64,000 nt of DNA from Certhia americana (GCA_018697195.1 CM031872.1:7056930-7120929); one strand, 5' to 3'. Shown: positions 48,690 through 59,610, counted from the first letter of the stretch. Numbers and translations: made by a program. The notes: generated by a model from the sequence alone, not told the origin.

Positions 48690-49090
48690 GCTGTTTTATT
48701 CAGTTGCAGTAAAAGCAGGGAAGAGAAGCCTCAGTCGGCTGTTTATTACCAGGGATGTTATTTTTTGTACTTTACAGGATGCATTTTCTGTCAGAATTTG
48801 TAAAATATTAATCAAACAAACAGAAAACAGTACAGAAACTACAACTTGAAATGAAGGTGATTTCACAGCAACACTAAATCCATAATGGCACATTCCCCAT
48901 CTTTTTTCTGTCAGCTATGCCACCTAAATGCTTCATTTACAGGAGGTTTGCTTTTGTTTTGGTATTCCTTGACATTTTATTGTCTCGGTTTCATTGAAAT
49001 GAGAACAAAGCAGAGAAACTCTCTGTGAATAACAATGTTAAGAAGCAATTAGCCAGTAGAAATCAAAATACACGATGCTGCCATTAGAGT
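48690..49090. promoter_or_regulatory. Candidate conserved non-coding element with SOX-type words
   Basis: AT-rich, frame-poor unique block. GAACAAAG (49003-49010) and AACAATG (49031-49037) are SOX-type motifs in the same orientation, and TTAATCAAACAAAC lies near 48809. Conservation cannot be judged here, so the call is speculative. Confidence 0.2.
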
Positions 49091-50223
49091 GACAATGAGC
49101 GTGCAGGGGAGGGAAGAAGAGCTGCATTTCAGTGGGGGCTGTTCAAAGCGGGCACTCCACGTCCTGCCTGGCAGATTCATCCCACACACTGGCATTCCTG
49201 GAGCACGAGGGATGTGGGAATTTGGTTCTGTTCCCATCTCCCCCCAGACTGCTCCTCCCAGGAGACAGCTGCCCACAGCAGGGGTCAGAGCCAGGGCTCT
49301 CACAGGCACCTGGTCACTTCGCTGTGACCCCAGGGCACACCTGAGCATTACCAGGGTACAGAGGGACACTCCAGCTGGGAAAGTTGGCTTCTCCTTGGGA
49401 AAGTTGGCTCCTCCTCAGGCAAGCTGGATCCTACTCTCCTGTTCTGGACACACCAGGCACAACATGGGCCCCGCTGAGCCCAGGATGAGCCTTGGGAGCT
49501 GCAATCTCATGACAGAAGAGTTTTGCAACCCTTGTTCCCATGACCAAGATTCCAATGTTTTCCACTCAGCCGTTTTTGCCACTGAATACTTTATACATTT
49601 TGATTTTTTTCTGTAGGAATGTGGGGTTGTCAAAGCAAATCCCATCCAACATTCTGATTTTGGGGGAGGATTTCCAAACCTTTGCTGAGTGCTGAAGGCA
49701 CCTCTGCATTATATTGAAATTTGGGAACATTTGTTATGTTTCTGCTTCTGCAGGGGTTTCCTGACTTTATCATATGAAGGAACACTTCTTCATTAAGGTT
49801 TTCAAGATCTCCATGAATTCTCCCTCTGATATTTGCTAAAAGAGCCTAACAACTGCTGCATTTTACATTTTGCAGAAAGAAATAGATTGGCATTGACGTC
49901 ACAGACCATATTTGGGTTGCATTAAAAGCTGGAGCTTGTCTGACAGATGCTTTTTATAGATTAAAAATATTTGTGGTCTAAAGACGTATTTACATGGTCT
50001 TCAGGAAATTTTGGCAGATCGCTGTACCAAAACAATGGCTGCATTTTTTCTTTCTAATTCAGACCAATTTTACCCAGCTGGAGCTGCTGCCCTAGCTTCT
50101 TTTCACTTGTGGGATCTGATCTTGCACAGAATAGCTGCACTTCATCAGATACTTCACTTTGAATGTCAGAATCAGCTCTTTCATCCAAAAGCATCCAAAT
50201 TTCCCTTGCTTTAGGTACTGAAG
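49091..50223. other. Unique non-coding DNA
   Basis: A 175-codon + strand frame (49089-49616) has no domain and crosses a short tandem repeat. A perfect cAMP-response-element palindrome lies at 49894-49901. The rest shows nothing. Confidence 0.4.
49375..49437. repeat. 21-bp tandem repeat, three units
   Basis: Three consecutive 21-base units of the type 'tgggaaagttggctcctcctc', the third more diverged. Confidence 0.85.
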
Positions 50224-50582
50224 TGTAGGACTTAGGTCCCCCTAAGGGACTGTGTCTCTGTGCAGGATAGTCAACGACATGGACTCCAGATCAGAAGGCA
50301 ATGGCAAAAGCTACTTTATTAGAAAATGGCACACACTTTTATAGTGTACTCCATGGGTTAAACACGGATTGGTTAACCCGAGAAAACAATAGTCTTATTG
50401 GAGAAGAGGGGACCAACTCCCCTTGAAAAACAATCCTGCAAATTAGCACTTGTTTTTCCCCCGTTCGGCATTCGCCAAACACCAGGTGTTGAGCTTTGTT
50501 TACATTCTTTCTTCAGTTTTTCCCAGGCTAGTCATGAGAAAAGCTGAGAACTGGTTTTTGCTGTTCACAACTAGTGTCCACA
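50224..50582 (-). mobile_element. Endogenous retrovirus LTR, solo or fragment
   Basis: A ~359-base block that on the - strand starts TGTGGACACTAG and ends CCTAAGTCCTACA, fitting the TG...CA rule for LTRs. On the - strand a TATA box (TATAAAA, 50343-50337) is followed only 16 bases later by the polyadenylation signal AATAAA (50320-50315). This compact TATA-to-poly(A) layout is known from avian retroviruses with a very short R region. CpG words (ccgttcggcattcgcc) survive, so it is not very old. No internal gag-pol-env, second LTR or clear target-site duplication is seen, so the outer borders are approximate. Confidence 0.65.
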
Positions 50583-51045
50583 GGACTATCTTTGTATTGG
50601 GATTTTCAGCACCCCCAGTCTGAAAAATCCATTGGGAACCCAATTTCCTGGTGGGCCTTGCCCTGATTTCTGCCTTGGCATCTCCTGCTGGTTCACAGGA
50701 ATGGGATGGAGGAGGCAGGAGGGTGGAGAGGTGCTTGGAAATCACCCCCAGGGTTTATTCTTTGTCTTTACTCCAGATCTCCAGTGGATTGTATCAAAGC
50801 CACTTTGACATTAGAAAATGTCCAATATCAGTAAAATTCACAAATTGCTGCACTTTTCTGTATCAACTTTGACCAGTGGTCCTGAGGACTGACCCCAAAA
50901 AGCTTCTGGGGTGACCAAAAACACCAATGTGGTGTTTCTTTACTGTCTCCCTGGAAACTGCCACTGGCACCATGGCTGTGCTGGTGTTTGTGTCCTTCTG
51001 GAAACAAACTTCTTTCCTTCTTTCCTGGTTTTACAGATTCTGAAC
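50583..51045. other. Unique non-coding DNA
   Basis: No supported feature. Confidence 0.4.
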
Positions 51046-51166
51046 TGCAAATACATACATATATTTGTTTGTTTGTTTATATTTGCATTCTTATATTTTT
51101 ATTTTATATTTTTATATGTTTATATTTTATATAAATATATACATATATTTATTTATGTATAAAAGA
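51046..51166. repeat. AT-rich low-complexity tract
   Basis: Imperfect tandem TATTTTTATATTT and ATATATAC-type words over about 115 bases, with GTTTGTTTGTTT at its left side. Confidence 0.85.
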
Positions 51167-51209
51167 AGATGAGGCAGCAGCTGAGCAGTGACATGGATGC
51201 CCAAGAAGT

Positions 51210-51257
51210 GGGATGGGATGGGATGGGATGGGATGGGATGGGATGGGATGGGATGGG
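51210..51257. repeat. (GGATG)n pentanucleotide microsatellite, 9 units
   Basis: A perfect run of nine GGATG units from 51211 to 51255. Its long runs of frames on the - strand (PIPSH repeats) are artefacts. Confidence 0.95.
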
Positions 51258-51407
51258 CCAGTAACTTCTGGTAAGGAATGGATGAAAAGCAAAAAATCCC
51301 AGAAATGGTGGGAAAGGCAGGAAATGTGTTGGGTAGAACTGTGCCAAGTAGAAAACAAAGGTGGGCAGAGCTGAGCCTGTCCTAAAACCCTTTAGGAGGA
51401 GCTTCAC

Positions 51408-51458
51408 TCTGACCTGAATGATCTAAAGGGTCTTTTCCAGCTGAGCCTTTGAGATTCC
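51408..51458 (+). mobile_element. Possible very short CR1 tail
   Basis: 'gaatgatctaaagggtcttt' and 'tccagctgagcctttgagat' resemble the last 50 bases of an older CR1. Too short to be certain. Confidence 0.35.
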
Positions 51459-52713
51459 ACAAAACCACTGGAGTCACTTGATGTAATCTGTTGGAACAAG
51501 AGACATTCCAGAAATAGTTTTCCAAAAGAAAAATACTGAGTTAATGCAACTTTTTCTTAACTCAGTGATGCAGCTGGGGGAGAATTTTCAGAGCAGCCCC
51601 AAGGGGAGCATCATTAACATTAGGCTGATTTGTTGCCACACCAAGTTCTTCCTGGTTCTATTTCTGTTCTTTACTCCAAGTAGAATCCATTCCTGAGGCA
51701 GGGGGGAAGGCAAGATCGTGTTTATTTTATGCAAAAAGCAATTTTTTTTTTTTTTTTTTTACTTTACAAAAACAGCCCATTGGCACAGGATGGGGTCATT
51801 TCTGACATTTTTTTCGTGGTACTGTTTAACATTTGATCCAGTTCCTTCACAGGGCAGAGATGTGCAGGACTGAGGGAGTGGATTTTATCCTGTAGCCCTG
51901 ATCCTGGTGCCAATTCCTGCCACAGAGTTCAGATCCAGAGTGAAAGGCCATCATTTTTCAGGGATAAGCCACCTCCCCAGGAGCACAGGGGAATCTCCAG
52001 CCCTGTTTTCTTTCTCCAAGCCCCTCTATTTTTTGAGAACTCACTCACGCATCACTACCCAGCAGCTCTTTGGGGAGGAAACCTGCTTTTTATACAGTCA
52101 GCTGAATATTTTTACACAAATTTGAAGGCGTCTCTGCCCTTCTAGTCCAAAAAGGACTAGTGCAGAGTTCAGTGTGGGTGAAAATAACCTGGAGATGGAG
52201 GAATGGGCTCTTTGGCTCTGTTTCCACTGGCCAGGGCTTCTCATCCCAGGAGAGCTGTGCCCAAACTCTGTGTCCTCTAGTCTCCCTGCCATCTCCTCTA
52301 ACAGATTTTCTTCTCACCAGTCTCAGAGGGCTCCTGGAAATTTTTAGAGGACACTTTTCCCCAGGCTTCTCCAGAGGGGAAGCAGGCCAGTCCTGAAATA
52401 GAGATGACCTGGGTGGGAAATTAATATGGGGCTCCCAGTATTTCCAGGGTAGGAGATAAGGGCTGGAATATGTCCAGCACTGATCCCCAGGGAGCTCTGC
52501 CAAGATCAGAAATGCACTGGCCAGTTGTGGGGAGTCAGGGATAAAAATGCCAAGAGCAGGAAAATCCAGTGACCTTTTAAAGCAATAACCTTGCAGTATC
52601 CTTGTGTGGAAGCAGACCTGCCACAGACCTTGCTGCTCATTCCTCATGTGGGCACCTGGCCCATAAAAGCAAGAGAAAGCAGAAAACCCAAGGGTGTCAC
52701 CTCCCTAGCACAG
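51459..52713. other. Unique non-coding DNA with a poly-T tract
   Basis: 19 T at 51742-51760. A 185-codon - strand frame (52090-52647) has no domain and faces frames on the + strand. Nothing supported. Confidence 0.45.
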
Positions 52714-52955
52714 GGAATCCCAGAATCCAATAATCCCAGAAACACAGAATCCTGGAATGGTTTGGGCTGGAAGGGACCTTAAAACTCATCCAGTCCCATG
52801 GGCAGGGACACCTTCCACTGTCCCAGGCTGCTCCAAGCCCCAATGTCCAGCCTGGCCTGGGACACTGCCAGGGATCCAGGGGCAGCCACAGCTGCTCTGG
52901 GCACCCTGTGCCAGGGCCTGCCCACCCTGCCAGGGAACAATTCCTGCCCAATATA
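52714..52955 (-). mobile_element. CR1 LINE 3' end, group A
   Basis: Begins with several degenerate tail units ('gaatcccagaatccaataat', 'acacagaatcctggaatgg'), then 'tttgggctggaagggacctt', 'cactgtcccaggctgctcca', 'tggcctgggacactgccagg' and 'ggcagccacagctgctctgg'. It ends abruptly after 'caattcctgcccaatat'. It shares ~150 nearly identical bases with the copies at 32.8 and 45.8 kb. The sense strand is -. Confidence 0.94.
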
Positions 52956-54847
52956 CCTTCTAAACTTACCTTCTGAATTTGTCAGGTACAGCCCTGTCCT
53001 GAAATCTGAGCAGCATGGAGATGTTTCCTATCACTTCTGAGGACCAAGAGCAGCATGGATGCCAGCAGGAATTCTGTCAGGGTGAGAGAAGCCTGGTAGG
53101 GAAGTAGGAGGAAGGAGGGGGTAACAGTGTGAGGCCTCCAGGGTCAGGACAAGCTGAATAAAGAGAATATTTTTTATTTCAACTTCCAAGTCAGGATGTC
53201 TCTGATTTACTTTGGCCAGAAACAGGGTGAACCAAAAAAGATTCACTCTGACCTTGAATTTTTTTAAAATTTTTCTTGTTTCCTAAGCCTTTCCTAAGGT
53301 CATTGGTCACTCTGGGTAGTGACAGTTCTGGAAAAGAAACTGTCTGGTTTTGCTTTGACTCGAGTCTGTCAGGGGATTTTCCATCATGCAGTGAAAGGCT
53401 CAGCCCTGCTTTGGGAGCAGGGACTGGGAAGGAGCATTGAAAAGCATCTCACTACTTTCAGGTGGAGACTCCCTGTGTGTGTTATAAAGTTCCAGACCAG
53501 ACCAAAGCAGCTGAGGCTGCCTGGCCCCCCAGCAAACCCCAGGAACTCCTCAGTGCCAGGTTTGCTTTTAATGAGGATGCAGACACAGAGCTGCTCCTCA
53601 GCTGCTCGGAAAAGCCTCAGCCTGGGGACTTTGGGCTCTGGTGTCCCTCATCCCTCGCTGACAGGGCCCGGGTGCCTCCTGTCAGCACCACAGTGGGTCC
53701 CTGGTGGCCTGGAGCCCTGGACAAGGCCGGGCTCCTGTTCCTCTGCCAGGCCCTGGGAAAGTTCTCCCACCATTAAGCACCAGAAGGTGCTGACAGCTCA
53801 GCTGGGAGGGGTCACTTTTATACCCTGCTGCTGGAAGATCTCCACAGCCGAGAGCTGACATCATTCCCAGGCTGGGAACAGCTCTGGCAGCTCCCTCCAG
53901 GGTGTCCAGTGCTCCTGGTGTTCCCTAAAGGGATGCAGGAACCAGGCAAGAACACACTGAGCCCCCAAAGGGCTTTGCTCCATCGGCCCAAAGTCACTGA
54001 ACTTTGCTTTGTGGCTGAGCCCTCAAATGGCAAAAAAAGTGGCCAAGGAGGAAGATAAAACATGGATTAAAGTTCCCTCTGTGACCCAACCTTCCAGCAC
54101 CTCAGGCAAACAGGGCTGGAGCCTGGCTCTGATCCCAAAGAGGGGTGTAAGGTCCTGGCTACCCCAGGTTAGCTGGATCTAGAGCTCCATGTATTTTCTT
54201 ACTCACTGCTCTAGAAATTGTAGTTTAGTTAAATTGTAATTACCCACTAGGAAAGTGGGTAATTAAACTACCCACTGGAGAATTTTCTCCCCCCAGAACA
54301 ATATTTTTACCCCAAAATATTTTGCGGATGGTTTGCCATTTTCATACTCCCAAAAAAACTGAGTGAGCGTTTGTCCTCATAATAAATCCTGAACTCAGCA
54401 CTGATCAGGCTGCCTTACCTTGCCTTCAAAACATTTATTCCTCTGCAGGCTTGCTTACATTTCATGCCTGGATGCAGCAGTGATAATGTGGTTCTGTTTG
54501 TGCCCATCAGCACAGCTGGACTCCCACTCCTTTGGGCTGTAAATATCTGTTAAAAAGAACATCTGCCACATGGAAATCCAAACATCATAAACAGCAGCAG
54601 GAGGGGAAGCTTGGGAGACTGGTGGGATTGTGAGGAAAATATTGGGAGCCAAAAGGAATTAATGAATTTAATGGAAAGGTAAAGGATTGAGATGGGTTAA
54701 GGTTGGGCACTTTCAAAAGGTGGAGATGCCACTTCCAGAGGGGTCAGGTAACATTAGAGCAGATTAAACATTTTAATTGGAGTTGGAAGGAAGCTGTGAC
54801 CTTGCTGTCATTGCTGACCTTTGGTGGGATGATTCCCGGGGCTGGAG
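52956..54847. other. Unique non-coding DNA
   Basis: Overlapping frames of 179 and 104 codons at 53.3-53.9 kb (+ strand, two phases) have no recognisable domain. A perfect hairpin at 54237-54265 is listed separately. Confidence 0.4.
54237..54265. repeat. Perfect 12-bp hairpin
   Basis: TAATTACCCACT (54237-54248) and AGTGGGTAATTA (54254-54265) are exact reverse complements around a 5-base loop. A third copy of ACCCACT follows at about 54270. It is not followed by a T-run. Confidence 0.85.
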
Positions 54848-54985
54848 TGAGGATGGAAATATTTAAGGCCAGGTTGGATGGAGGCTCTGAGCAACCTGAT
54901 CCTGTTAAAGATGTCCCTGCTCACTGCAGTGGGGTTGGACTTGGTGGCCTTTAAATTCCAACCCAAACCATTCTGTGATTCACTG
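54848..54985 (+). mobile_element. CR1 LINE 3' tail
   Basis: 'aaatatttaaggccaggttg', 'gatggaggctctgagcaacc', 'tgatcctgttaaagatgtcc' and 'ccaacccaaaccattctgtg' follow CR1 order and end at 'attctgtgattc'. It resembles the less derived avian CR1 ('ggttggatggggctctgagc') rather than group A. Confidence 0.88.
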
Positions 54986-55720
54986 AGATTTCGACATTTC
55001 CTTTCAATACAGGGGGAATGAATTTCTATTTGTTCTCCCTCATAAGTTTATTTGCCAAGAAATTATCTCATGTATCAATTGAATTCCTGACTCTGACACT
55101 GGAGATTACCAAATCCCCAGTTTTCTGCACCTGTAATTTCCTCTGGGAAGAAGTTTGTTTAATGTATGGGTCAGCACTTTGCTCAAGGTCTGACCCCCAG
55201 ACAGCACCTTCTTTGGAGATGTCTGAACATCAGGGAACAAGCAGTTTGGAGAATCCCTGGCCTGGATGGGGCCAGGCAGTGTCACAAATGGGAATCTGTG
55301 GGTCAGCACTTTGAATTCCACTTTCTGTAGACACTTGGATTTAGGGAAACTCAGAGTAAATATTGGCTTTAACTTTCCACTGGTCAATATTTACTTATTC
55401 TGTCAATAAAGCCTGATGTTCATCGGAGCAGAAGCCTGCACTTGTTGGAACAACAGGGATTCTCCTCCCAAACAGGTGTCCACAGGAACAGGAGGCAGAA
55501 CAGCCTATGCAGCAACATCTGGGCTGCCCTCAACATCTGGGCTGGCAAAGCAGAGGAGACTCTCCAAAAAACTACAGAATTTCAAACATGTGAGCAAAAC
55601 TCCAGAACCTTTGCCACTGCTGGAAGACAAGTTATGAAATGTTGCTCTAGACCTTCCCAGCCTTTCCAGGCTACAGCTGAGAAAAGCAGAAGTGTCCTTT
55701 GTCCCCTTGTGAGGGCATCA

Positions 55721-55732
55721 CCCCCCCCCCCC
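55721..55732. repeat. Poly-C homopolymer (12 C)
   Basis: A pure run of 12 C. Confidence 0.9.
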
Positions 55733-56006
55733 AGGACCACACTCTGGCTCAGGGGATGCTGTCTCCTGTGCCTTGTGCTGCCCATGGTGTGATCTAATCA
55801 TGGTGTGATGGTTTCATATCTCTCTGACATCCAGGAGCTGCCCCCAAAATGCTGTCCCAGAGGAGCCCCACATCCTGCTCGGGGCTCCAGGAAAGGTCAG
55901 CCACATGTTTGCCCTGCCCCATCCTGAGGACCTGATCCAGATGTGCATTGTCCCTTCCCTTGTGCCATGTGAGTGTCACTGGCTCCCACATCAACCCAAG
56001 GAGCCA

Positions 56007-56050
56007 CCCCCCCCCCCCCCCCCACCCCTGCCCCCCCCCCCCCCCCCCCC
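56007..56050. repeat. Two long poly-C runs (17 and 20 C)
   Basis: 17 C at 56007-56023, then ACCCCTG, then 20 C at 56031-56050. The - strand is G-rich enough to form quadruplexes. The true length may be uncertain because such tracts sequence badly. Confidence 0.9.
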
Positions 56051-57428
56051 AGGAACTGTTTCTACTCCTCCCATTCCTCCATTCCCAACCACCTCACCCA
56101 GGGACAGATGTCTTTGGTTTTGGGAGGGGACCAAAGCAGCCCCTGTGCAGACCAGTTCACACTTCTGCTGTGGTGGATCCTCAGTTTGGGGTTTTATAAC
56201 AGCTTCCAGACATGTGGTACCTAAAAAAGACAACATCAAGGGGATGTATGCAAAATGCTGCATCAATATCCCGATTTGTGCCAACACTTTTAGAGGAATT
56301 GGCTCAAATCCTGGGGGTCTGAGCTCCCAATCCTATGCAGAAGGGCTGCTGAGAGACAGCTCTGCAACCCAGAGATGCTCCTGGAATGGTGCATGTTTTA
56401 ATCCCTGTTCCCAGCTGGTGCAGCAGCACCAGGCTCCAGTGGGGCTGAGGCACTGGTGCAGGTGCCAGCACAGATGCCCCAGTGCAGACACAAACACCCC
56501 CTGGGACCTGTCCTCAGCCCAGCACTGCCTCCCTGATATGCTGCTGCAAAACCCCAAAATTCAGCATCAAATCTGTCTCCAGGACACCTCCATAGGCCAG
56601 AAGATTCCTTGCATAAACAAAGGGCAGCTGGTTTTCCAATAGATCGTTCAGGAGTCAGAAGGGATTTTATCCCAAACCTCATTTTTAAACCCTGTGCTGA
56701 AGCATTGTAAAGTTAACCAGCCCTGGCTGTGGCAAATAGATTAATTATTTTGAGGTTTGTTACAGGCTTGAGCAGAGGCTGCAGCCTCCAACTGAATGCA
56801 TTATTGGGGTATTATCTCCATTCTTGTGAGGAGCAGAGCACAGAAAGCAGCACACCAGAGACAGGAGCTGGACTGGTGCCACTGCCAGAGGACTGGAGAG
56901 CTTCACTAAGGACTTTATTTGCTCCCTTGAGAGTGGGGATGGCTCTGGAGAAGGCATCCAGGGCTGTCTGGATTACAAGGAAAGGAGCTCTGTGCATTCT
57001 TGAGTAGCAGCAACCCGGGGTGCAGCCAAACTTGGGAATTACAGATTCAACTGCATCAAAAAGTCTGGGAAAATGGAATACTCTGCTGCTCATGGATGCT
57101 CCTTTAGGGAGGGGACAGAGGCACTGGGATGAATTCTTCCTTCTCAGTGTGAAGTTGGAGCTGTTTCCTGTCCAAGCCTGTGGTTTCTGGCTGGACCCTT
57201 CCCAGGCTCTGCACTTTACTCTGCATCCAGGGACCTGCCTGGCCCAAGGCCTCGTACCTGGGTCACCACTGAACCCACCACACCACATCTGCTCCCAACT
57301 TTTTTCCCTTTTTATGATTATTTTCTCTCTTTCTCTCCCCTCCCCAGCACCGCAGTACTTTCAAACACTATTTCAAAATGGCATTTGGGCGAGACCTTCA
57401 GTCCCCCACCTCCAGAGAACCCTGAAGG

Positions 57429-57450
57429 GTGTGTGTGTGTGTGTGTGTGT
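57429..57450. repeat. (GT)n microsatellite, 11 units
   Basis: Perfect GT dinucleotide run. Confidence 0.95.
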
Positions 57451-58614
57451 TGCTGCCCTCCTGCTTTTTGGGTTCTCCAGCTTGGCTGGAGCCAGGACAG
57501 AAAAAACCCAGGGGAAATCCCCATCACATTGCATTTCAGCTCTGCCCTGACACTGCCCTGTAGAGGTGCTGATGGATGGATGTGTGTGATCCCTCTCCTG
57601 CAGGCACACAAGAGTCATGGAGGAGTCCGAAAGAGTTTCTGGTGTTCCCCAAGTGTTATTCTCAACCCCAGCCCTTCACAGGCTGGAGCAAGGATGGGTA
57701 CCAACATCCCCATTGTGCTCTCAGTTCAGAACTTGGCTCTGGGCTCCTGCTCCGAGGCTGTGATGAGCACAGGGGCACTGGGACCCTCCTGGGCTCCGTT
57801 GGCAGCGCCGCACAGGTGGTTTCTGGGTGTCCAGTGACTGAAACCTTACAAAATCCACAGGGAGCAGAGCCCTGCCTCTGCCTGGCAGAGCAGGTTTGCT
57901 CTGACACTCGGAGGAACCACTTCCAAGACTTATTGCTCATTCCTGCAGTATCCAGCCTTCCCCAGGAGCTGCTTCCCTGCCACCAGCACCACAGCACATC
58001 CCAGACCCCTTCGGAGCCAACAAGCCATGCCTGTGTTGATTGAAAACAAAGGACTAAATCGGTGCCATTAAAGATAAATGCAGCTGTGAGTGGGATAAAA
58101 GTCCTCACAGGGCGAGAAAGGGGGAAAGTGAGCAGGGAAAAGCCACACAGAAAGCTGAAGATTCCCAGCTGCAGAACACATGGACAGCTGAGAGAGCTGA
58201 GGCAAAGAAAGACCAAAGCAAGGCCCTGGGTGTGCTGCTGGTGCTGGGGGTGGCAGAAATGCAGGTGCTGAAAATCAGGGAGCCATGTCCCAGCCCAGTT
58301 ACCTGGGTGGCTGCAGTGAGGGGAGCCCTGCCTGCCTCCAGATGTGCCCCTGGAGTTACTGAGCTGCCCAAAATTGCAGGGCTGCTGTCTCTCATTGGTT
58401 TGGCACCAGTGTTAGGTTGGATGCCCGTGTGCTGGAGGTGGTGGCTTCGCTGCTGGAGTAACACCCATAGGTCAAAGCAGAATCTGGGCTGTGGAACTTG
58501 GAAGTCTCATTGGAAATTGAAAATCCAGCTCAGACAACATCCATGAAAATCTTTCTTCTGTTCTGAAGCGTGTGGGCAGCGTGAGGTAGAGAGGGAGAGA
58601 CAGAAGCGTTGGGG

Positions 58615-58630
58615 GTGTGTGTGTGTGTGT
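58615..58630. repeat. (GT)n microsatellite, 8 units
   Basis: Perfect GT run followed by atttatttt. Confidence 0.9.
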
Positions 58631-58696
58631 ATTTATTTTGGAAGCAAATTCCTTTGATGTCCAGCTGAGCGTGCCAAACCCATGAATCAGGGTAAC

Positions 58697-59245
58697 CCCC
58701 GGGAACCAGCAGCAAAGAACCCGCGTGTCCCGCTGTGTTTCCATTGTGTTTAGCACCCACCAGGCAGGACAGGAGCCGAGCAGCCCCCGTGTCCCGGCCG
58801 TGGCAGCTCACCGTTCCCGATTTCCCTGCTCCGAGGGAACATGCTGATTCCGAGATCCGCTGTTCTGTTTCGAGTGCTGCTCTATTCAATGAACACAATA
58901 AGAAAGCCGACAGCAGATGTGGCCGATGAAAAGCGTCATCAGCTGCCAGGGACAGCCCGAAAGCCCCAGAACATTGTCCCGTGCTGAGGCTGATCCCAGC
59001 GCCGGCACCTCCATCCTGCCCTGCGGGATTTGATCCCGGTGCGGCACACCGGGCATCCCACGGGATGGAGGCAGCAGGGGTTAGGCAGCCGCAGGGAAGT
59101 GTGTCCAGGGGATATTTCGCTCTCCGCAGGCACAGCATGGAGCAGATCCTTGCTGGAAATCAGCGGGTTTAATTAGCGGCGGCGTTAATTGTGCTGCCGG
59201 CTCGCAGCCCTGCCCCACTGTCCCCTGCACAGCTCCGTGTCCCGT
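58697..59245. promoter_or_regulatory. CpG-dense stretch, candidate promoter or enhancer
   Basis: About 37 CpG dinucleotides by hand count in ~550 bases, against rare CpG elsewhere in the window. No transposon words are seen, so the CpG content is not explained by a young repeat. At its right end TTAATTAGC (59169-59177) and TTAATT (59185-59190) flank a GCGGCGGCG core. A CpG island of an unannotated transcript, or an orphan island, fits; no coding exon is recognised. Confidence 0.4.
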
Positions 59246-59529
59246 GTCCACACCTGCAGTCAGTCAGGGAAAGACCCAGCACCATCCAGAGCCTTCCTCC
59301 CCTAATGGGCCACACCGAGTGTGAGACGTCTGGGCACACTCCCAAGGGCTGAGGCTGCTAATTGCTCCTGGGTTTTATAGAGCTCGGGGCTTTTTCTGGG
59401 ATTTTGGACATCTGTCTGATTGTGATGGCTCAGAGAATGGTTCCCACTGCAGGCACAGCTTTGAAGCTGTGGGATCGCAGGAAGCTTCAGGAAGCAGATG
59501 GATTTAACTGACAAATTGAAGCTCACTGA

Positions 59530-59610
59530 GTTTTCGTTTAATTAACTTTTAATTGGCAAATTTGGGGCTCACGCATTTTGAGTATAATTAGCTGCTTAAA
59601 TTAGCTACTA
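59530..59610. promoter_or_regulatory. Cluster of TAAT homeodomain-type motifs
   Basis: TTAATTAA (59538-59545), TTAATTG (59549-59555), ATAATTAG (59584-59591) and AAATTAG (about 59599) lie within 70 bases of otherwise mixed unique sequence. Such clusters are typical of developmental enhancers but also arise in AT-rich DNA. Confidence 0.25.

Larger units (their letters stand above)
54986..58690. other. Unique non-coding DNA with homopolymers and GT repeats
   Basis: C-runs at 55721-55732 and 56007-56050, (GT)n at 57429-57450 and 58615-58630. The 245-codon frame at 55905-56642 is held open partly by proline codons from the C-runs; no domain. Frames at 57.0-58.2 kb likewise overlap on both strands. 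Confidence 0.45.

Noticed and set aside
51149..51407. PSHPIPSHPIP-type repeat protein on the - strand
   Set aside because: It is the translation of the GGATG microsatellite.
53319..53858. Overlapping 179- and 104-codon + strand frames
   Set aside because: Two phases are open at once, with no domain, no splice support and no similarity I recognise.
55905..56642. 245-codon frame with a polyproline run
   Set aside because: The proline run is simply the two C-homopolymers; the rest is low in any conserved pattern.
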